Position numbers and translations under genes: made by a program. From Tropicimonas sediminicola (GTDB lineage: Bacteria > Pseudomonadota > Alphaproteobacteria > Rhodobacterales > Rhodobacteraceae): DNA of 64,000 bases. The notes under the pieces were generated by a model, which did not search any database, had not been told where the DNA came from, and saw only the letters and a program-made list of their open reading frames with translations. The stretch is from contig NZ_FZOY01000007.1 in assembly GCF_900188335.1 (NCBI RefSeq), positions 1 through 64,000 on the forward strand, in the 5' to 3' direction. This document shows positions 61,115 to 64,000 of the stretch, in pieces (position 1 is the first letter of the stretch; each line of letters starts with the position of its first letter).

Positions 61115-62046
61115 GCCCGCGCATCCTGTTCTCCGCCTCCGAGGCCAAGTGGCACGAATACGAAGGCCATCTGCGGCACAGCCTCTCCGCCGCCGGGATC
61201 ACCGCGGAGCTTTCGCCCGATCTCGGGCCGCCGGAGGAGGTGGACTACGTTGTCTACGCCCCGGATTCCGATGTGCAGGATTTCACGCCCTTCACCCGCC
61301 TGAAGGCGGTGCTGAGCCTCTGGGCGGGGGTCGAGGACGTGGTGGGCAATACGACGCTCCGCGTGCCGCTCACCCGGATGGTCGACAGCGGGCTGACCGA
61401 GGGGATGGTGGAATATGCCACCGGCCACGTCCTGCGGCATCACTTGAACATCGACCATGCGCTGGCCCACCAGTCCGGTAACTGGGTGCGCCACGTGCCG
61501 CCGCTGGCGCGGCATCGCCATGTCACCGTGCTCGGGCTCGGGGTGCTCGGCGCGGCCTGTGCACGGGCCCTGGCCGGGCTCGGCTTCATCGTCGCCGGCT
61601 GGAGCCGGACCCCGCGCGATGTCGAGGGTGTGACCTGCCTGTCGGGGCCGGAGGGGTTGGAGCAGGCGCTGGCGCGGGCCGAGATCCTCGTTCTGCTCCT
61701 GCCGCTGACACCGGGCACCGACAGCCTGCTGAACGCCGCCCATCTCGACCAGTTGCCGCCGGGCGCGGTCGTCATCAACCCCGGCCGCGGGCCGCTGATC
61801 GACGACGAGGCGCTGCTTGCGGCGCTCGATCGCGGAGACCTGGGCCACGCCACGCTCGACGTGTTCCGCACCGAGCCGCTGCCGCCCGAGCATCCGTTCT
61901 GGGCCCATCCGAAGGTCACCGTGACGCCGCATATCGCCTCCGAAACACGCGCCGAAACCGCGAGCGAGGTGATCGTGGAGAATATCCGGCGCTGCGAAGC
62001 CGGGCTGCCGCTGCTGCACCTGGTGGACCGCGACCTCGGGTACTGA
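61111..62046 (+). CDS. ghrA: Glyoxylate/hydroxypyruvate reductase A-like D-2-hydroxyacid dehydrogenase
   Basis: A 311-residue NAD(P)H-dependent dehydrogenase. The Rossmann GLGVLGAACARALAGLGF is near residue 145, the arginine lies in INPGRGPLIDDEAL, Asp/Glu in TLDVFRTEPLPPEHPFW, and the histidine in VTPHIASET. Residues match the GhrA branch. Although coupled to rodA by a 4-bp overlap, it has no known link with cell shape; the join is probably positional. Confidence 0.88.
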   Translation: MSPRILFSASEAKWHEYEGHLRHSLSAAGITAELSPDLGPPEEVDYVVYAPDSDVQDFTPFTRLKAVLSLWAGVEDVVGNTTLRVPLTRMVDSGLTEGMVEYATGHVLRHHLNIDHALAHQSGNWVRHVPPLARHRHVTVLGLGVLGAACARALAGLGFIVAGWSRTPRDVEGVTCLSGPEGLEQALARAEILVLLLPLTPGTDSLLNAAHLDQLPPGAVVINPGRGPLIDDEALLAALDRGDLGHATLDVFRTEPLPPEHPFWAHPKVTVTPHIASETRAETASEVIVENIRRCEAGLPLLHLVDRDLGY

Positions 62047-62111
62047 CGTCTGGCGCAGCCGGACCCGCGGCATTATCTGTCCGATCAAGCGGACACGAGA
62101 GGCCCAATCCC

Positions 62112-62921
62112 ATGATCGACCCGACCTCCTACGACAACGCCGATTTCATCCCGGACGGACACAGCTATTTCGACCGCTGGGCGGCAGCGGCGGAAGCGTT
62201 CCGGTCGCACCACCCGGCCTCGCTGCAGCGGCTCGACACGCCCTACGGGCCGGGTGAGCGGGAGAAATACGACCTGTTTCTTCCCGACGGAGCGGCGGCG
62301 CCCGAGGGGCTGTTCGTTTTCCTTCATGGCGGTTTCTGGCGGATGAGCGGTCGCAAGGACTGGTCCCACCTGGCGCAGGGGTTCCTCGGCAACAACTGGG
62401 CCGTTGCGATCCCCTCCTATCCGCTGGCGCCCGAGGTCCATATCGCCGAGATCACCCAGGCGATCGCCCGTGCGCTGCCGGTGATCGCCACCGAACTGCC
62501 CGGGCCGGTGCTGGTCGGCGGCCATTCGGCCGGGGGGCACCTCTCGCTGCGCATGGTCTGCCCCGATATCCACCTGCCGGAAGCGCTGCGGCGCCGGATC
62601 CGGGGCGTGCTGCCGATCTCGCCGCTGGCGGATCTGAACCCGCTGATTATGCTGCCGATGAACGAGTTCCTGCGGATCGACGCCGCGGAGGCGGAGAGCG
62701 AGAGCCCGATCCTCCATCCGGAACCTGACTGCGGGGTGCAACTGGAGGTGGGCGGCGCCGAACGGCCGAGCTTTGTAGATCAGGCGATCCGGCTTGCGGA
62801 TGCCTGGCTGAAGTCCGACCTCACGATCACCCCGGGCCGACACCATTTCGACATCCTCGTCCCGCTGGCCGATCCGCAGAGCGACATGGTGCAACGGGCA
62901 CTTCGGATGGCGCGCGGCTGA
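62112..62921 (+). CDS. Alpha/beta hydrolase, kynurenine formamidase-like
   Basis: A 269-residue hydrolase of the esterase/arylformamidase branch. The oxyanion motif is FLHGGFWRM near residue 75, the nucleophile elbow GGHSAGGHLS near residue 140, and the late histidine is in GRHHFDIL near residue 245. No tryptophan-degradation gene is adjacent, so formylkynurenine is only one possible substrate. It is transcribed after ghrA with a 65-bp gap. Confidence 0.82.
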   Translation: MIDPTSYDNADFIPDGHSYFDRWAAAAEAFRSHHPASLQRLDTPYGPGEREKYDLFLPDGAAAPEGLFVFLHGGFWRMSGRKDWSHLAQGFLGNNWAVAIPSYPLAPEVHIAEITQAIARALPVIATELPGPVLVGGHSAGGHLSLRMVCPDIHLPEALRRRIRGVLPISPLADLNPLIMLPMNEFLRIDAAEAESESPILHPEPDCGVQLEVGGAERPSFVDQAIRLADAWLKSDLTITPGRHHFDILVPLADPQSDMVQRALRMARG

Positions 62922-62966
62922 GACCGGACCGGGGATCTCCCCTCGGACCTCGACGCTGGCGCGTCT

Positions 62967-63019
62967 CGGCCCCTTGGGGCCGGGCGCCGCTGACGCGGCG
63001 CGGGGGCTGACCGCCCCCG
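62967..63019. terminator. Three consecutive hairpins between convergent genes
   Basis: Three perfect 7-bp stems follow each other: CGGCCCC/GGGGCCG (62967-62982), GCGCCGC/GCGGCGC (62984-63001) and CGGGGGC/GCCCCCG (63001-63019). The second and third share TGAC in the loop. They lie in the 109-bp gap between convergent genes and probably act as a bidirectional terminator. Confidence 0.6.
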
Positions 63020-63030
63020 GGTGGTCCGGG

Positions 63031-63606
63031 CTAGCTGCCGAACGCCTTCATCCCGGCGAAGTCGATGGTCTCGAGAAGCGGCGTCATGACCTCGACAGGC
63101 GCCCCCGAGGCCTGCACCAGGATGCGCTTTTCGATCAGGCCGGTAAGCTCGCCGCCCTGGTCGAGGAAGGCTTCGCCGCCGACGGTGACCTGGCTCCCGC
63201 TGGCCAGCGCCCCGAGGTTCCCGAGCAGATCGGCGAAGGCCTCGACCATGGCGTTGTCGGCCATCAGCGTGACGGTGAAGGTATCGTCCCCCCTGGCATA
63301 GGAGGCCGCCGCGCCAACGCCGCCTCCGAACAGCGACAGCGACAGCGCCGTGCCCATGTCCGTTCGCACCTCGCGGGTCCAGCCGTCGGGCGCCTCGGGG
63401 AGAAAGCCGAGGAGGCCGGCCGCCTTCATCGTGGCAACCAGTTGCTGGGCGTTTCCCAACTCGTCGATCGTATCCTGGATGTTGCCGGCCTCGTAGGCCG
63501 CGCGGGCAGCATCGATCGCGTCGAGCACGTCGTCCGCCCGGGCGGTGACCGGAAGGGATAGCACCAGCAGCAGGCTGGCAACGGAAAGAAGGTGAGGCTG
63601 GCGCAC
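63031..63606 (-). CDS. Secreted hypothetical protein
   Basis: A 191-residue exported protein with a signal peptide (MRQPHLLSVASLLLVLSLPV, cleaved near residue 24). The mature part has an N-terminal helix pair (VLDAIDAARAAYEAGNIQDT) and a later mixed region. I recognise no named family or catalytic motif. It is convergent with the hydrolase and lies 57 bp upstream of nothing but the next minus-strand gene's end. Confidence 0.7.
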   Translation of the reverse strand: MRQPHLLSVASLLLVLSLPVTARADDVLDAIDAARAAYEAGNIQDTIDELGNAQQLVATMKAAGLLGFLPEAPDGWTREVRTDMGTALSLSLFGGGVGAAASYARGDDTFTVTLMADNAMVEAFADLLGNLGALASGSQVTVGGEAFLDQGGELTGLIEKRILVQASGAPVEVMTPLLETIDFAGMKAFGS

Positions 63607-63663
63607 GTTCGAGGCTCCCGGAGACCCGTTTTGCCCGGATGCTAGACGAGCGCGACGGCCGCC

Positions 63664-64000
63664 TCAATCGCTGGCGTGCCGGGCGTCGGGGAATTTCTCG
63701 CGCCAGCAGGGCACGGGATCGCCATCTGCCGGTTCGGCAAGCCAGACACCGCGGGCGATGGCGCGGGCAAGGCAGGTCGCGGCGGCGTGGCCGAGCGCCA
63801 TCGCGTCGAGCAGCGGGTCCTTTAACGGCCGCGCGCCGGTGGCCGCGGCAAAGACGAGATCGCCGTCGAGCGGGGTGTGAGAGGGCACGATTGCCCGCGC
63901 CATGCCGTCATGGGCGGCGGTGGCCATCCGGGCCGCCTCCGCCTGGGTCAGCTCAGCATCGGTCGCGACGATGGCGATGGTCGTCGCCTGGCCCTTCTTG
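63664..64000 (-). CDS. P1-family peptidase (DmpA/S58), 3' part only
   Basis: The C-terminal about 112 residues of a gene that continues beyond the window. TTIAIVATDAELTQAEAARM, AHDGMARAIVPSHTPLDGD and LVFAAATG match the C-terminal half of S58 aminopeptidases (DmpA/BapA), which self-cleave to expose a catalytic serine. The autocleavage site lies outside the window, so activity cannot be judged. Its C-terminal extension (about 25 residues after CLARAIARGVW) is longer than usual. Confidence 0.82.
   Translation of the reverse strand, partial: KKGQATTIAIVATDAELTQAEAARMATAAHDGMARAIVPSHTPLDGDLVFAAATGARPLKDPLLDAMALGHAAATCLARAIARGVWLAEPADGDPVPCWREKFPDARHASD

Overview
The window reads as a chromosomal segment of a marine-type alphaproteobacterium of the Roseobacter group (Rhodobacteraceae/Roseobacteraceae). 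This rests on high GC, tightly packed operons with ATGA or TGATG overlaps, and gene families and neighbourhoods typical of that group: tRNA-Ser/SPOR lipoprotein/dacA/tmk/holB/tatD, a five-gene urt operon with a 660-residue UrtB, ThiXYZ with a TPP riboswitch, and mreBCD-mrdA-rodA. A genus cannot be fixed from this sequence. No insertion sequence, prophage, CRISPR array or frameshifted gene was seen.

Layout. 0.1-7.0 kb, mostly plus strand: tRNA-Ser(UGA), a SPOR-domain lipoprotein, a D,D-carboxypeptidase, then tmk-holB-tatD-metallohydrolase-AEC transporter. 7.1-11.8 kb, minus: a spermidine/putrescine-type ABC operon (ATPase, binding protein, two permeases). 12.0-15.2 kb: zinc uptake, with znuA divergent from zur-znuC-znuB around a palindromic operator. 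15.2-22.8 kb: galactokinase and a hexuronate operon (uxaC-kduI-kduD-uxuB) with a divergent GntR regulator and an aldo/keto reductase. 22.8-28.9 kb, minus: urea ABC transporter urtABCDE. 29.3-31.5 kb, minus: four small or membrane proteins of envelope/stress type. 31.6-36.4 kb, minus: thiamine-precursor salvage operon thiM-E-D-Y-Z-X behind a TPP riboswitch. 36.5-40.7 kb: acetoacetate/acetate CoA-transferase (atoDA), a CaiB-type CoA-transferase and malonyl-CoA synthetase. 41.2-51 kb: gltX, a zincin, a Tat-exported metallo-hydrolase, a PfkB kinase, arsC, a PepSY-like protein, a MESH1-like alarmone hydrolase with an extra C-terminal domain, mgtE, an SMR-like protein and nadE. 51-55.3 kb: a secreted protein of eighteen 23-residue MORN repeats, a GST, and leuA preceded by a leucine-rich leader peptide and hairpin. 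55.5-62 kb: the rod-shape operon mreBCD-mrdA-rodA followed by ghrA. The end holds a kynurenine-formamidase-like hydrolase, a secreted hypothetical protein and the 3' part of a P1-family peptidase.

How the parts work together. Most of the window supports nutrient capture (polyamines, zinc, urea, uronic acids, thiamine precursors) and core housekeeping (dTMP synthesis, replication clamp loading, peptidoglycan elongation, NAD and leucine synthesis). Control can be read directly at four places: a Zur box, a TPP riboswitch, a UxuR-type palindrome over the uxaC promoter, and leucine attenuation.

The observations most worth a second look are: (1) an intergenic repeat family of four copies sharing a GGATATTT-GGACAGAAGAAG tail; (2) the leuA leader, which appears to be leaderless; (3) the alarmone hydrolase fused to an unrecognised domain next to mgtE; (4) the MORN array with an F/W two-unit period and one phase slip; (5) strong hairpins directly after both binding-protein genes in the pot and urt operons. 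No wholly new multi-gene system could be supported.
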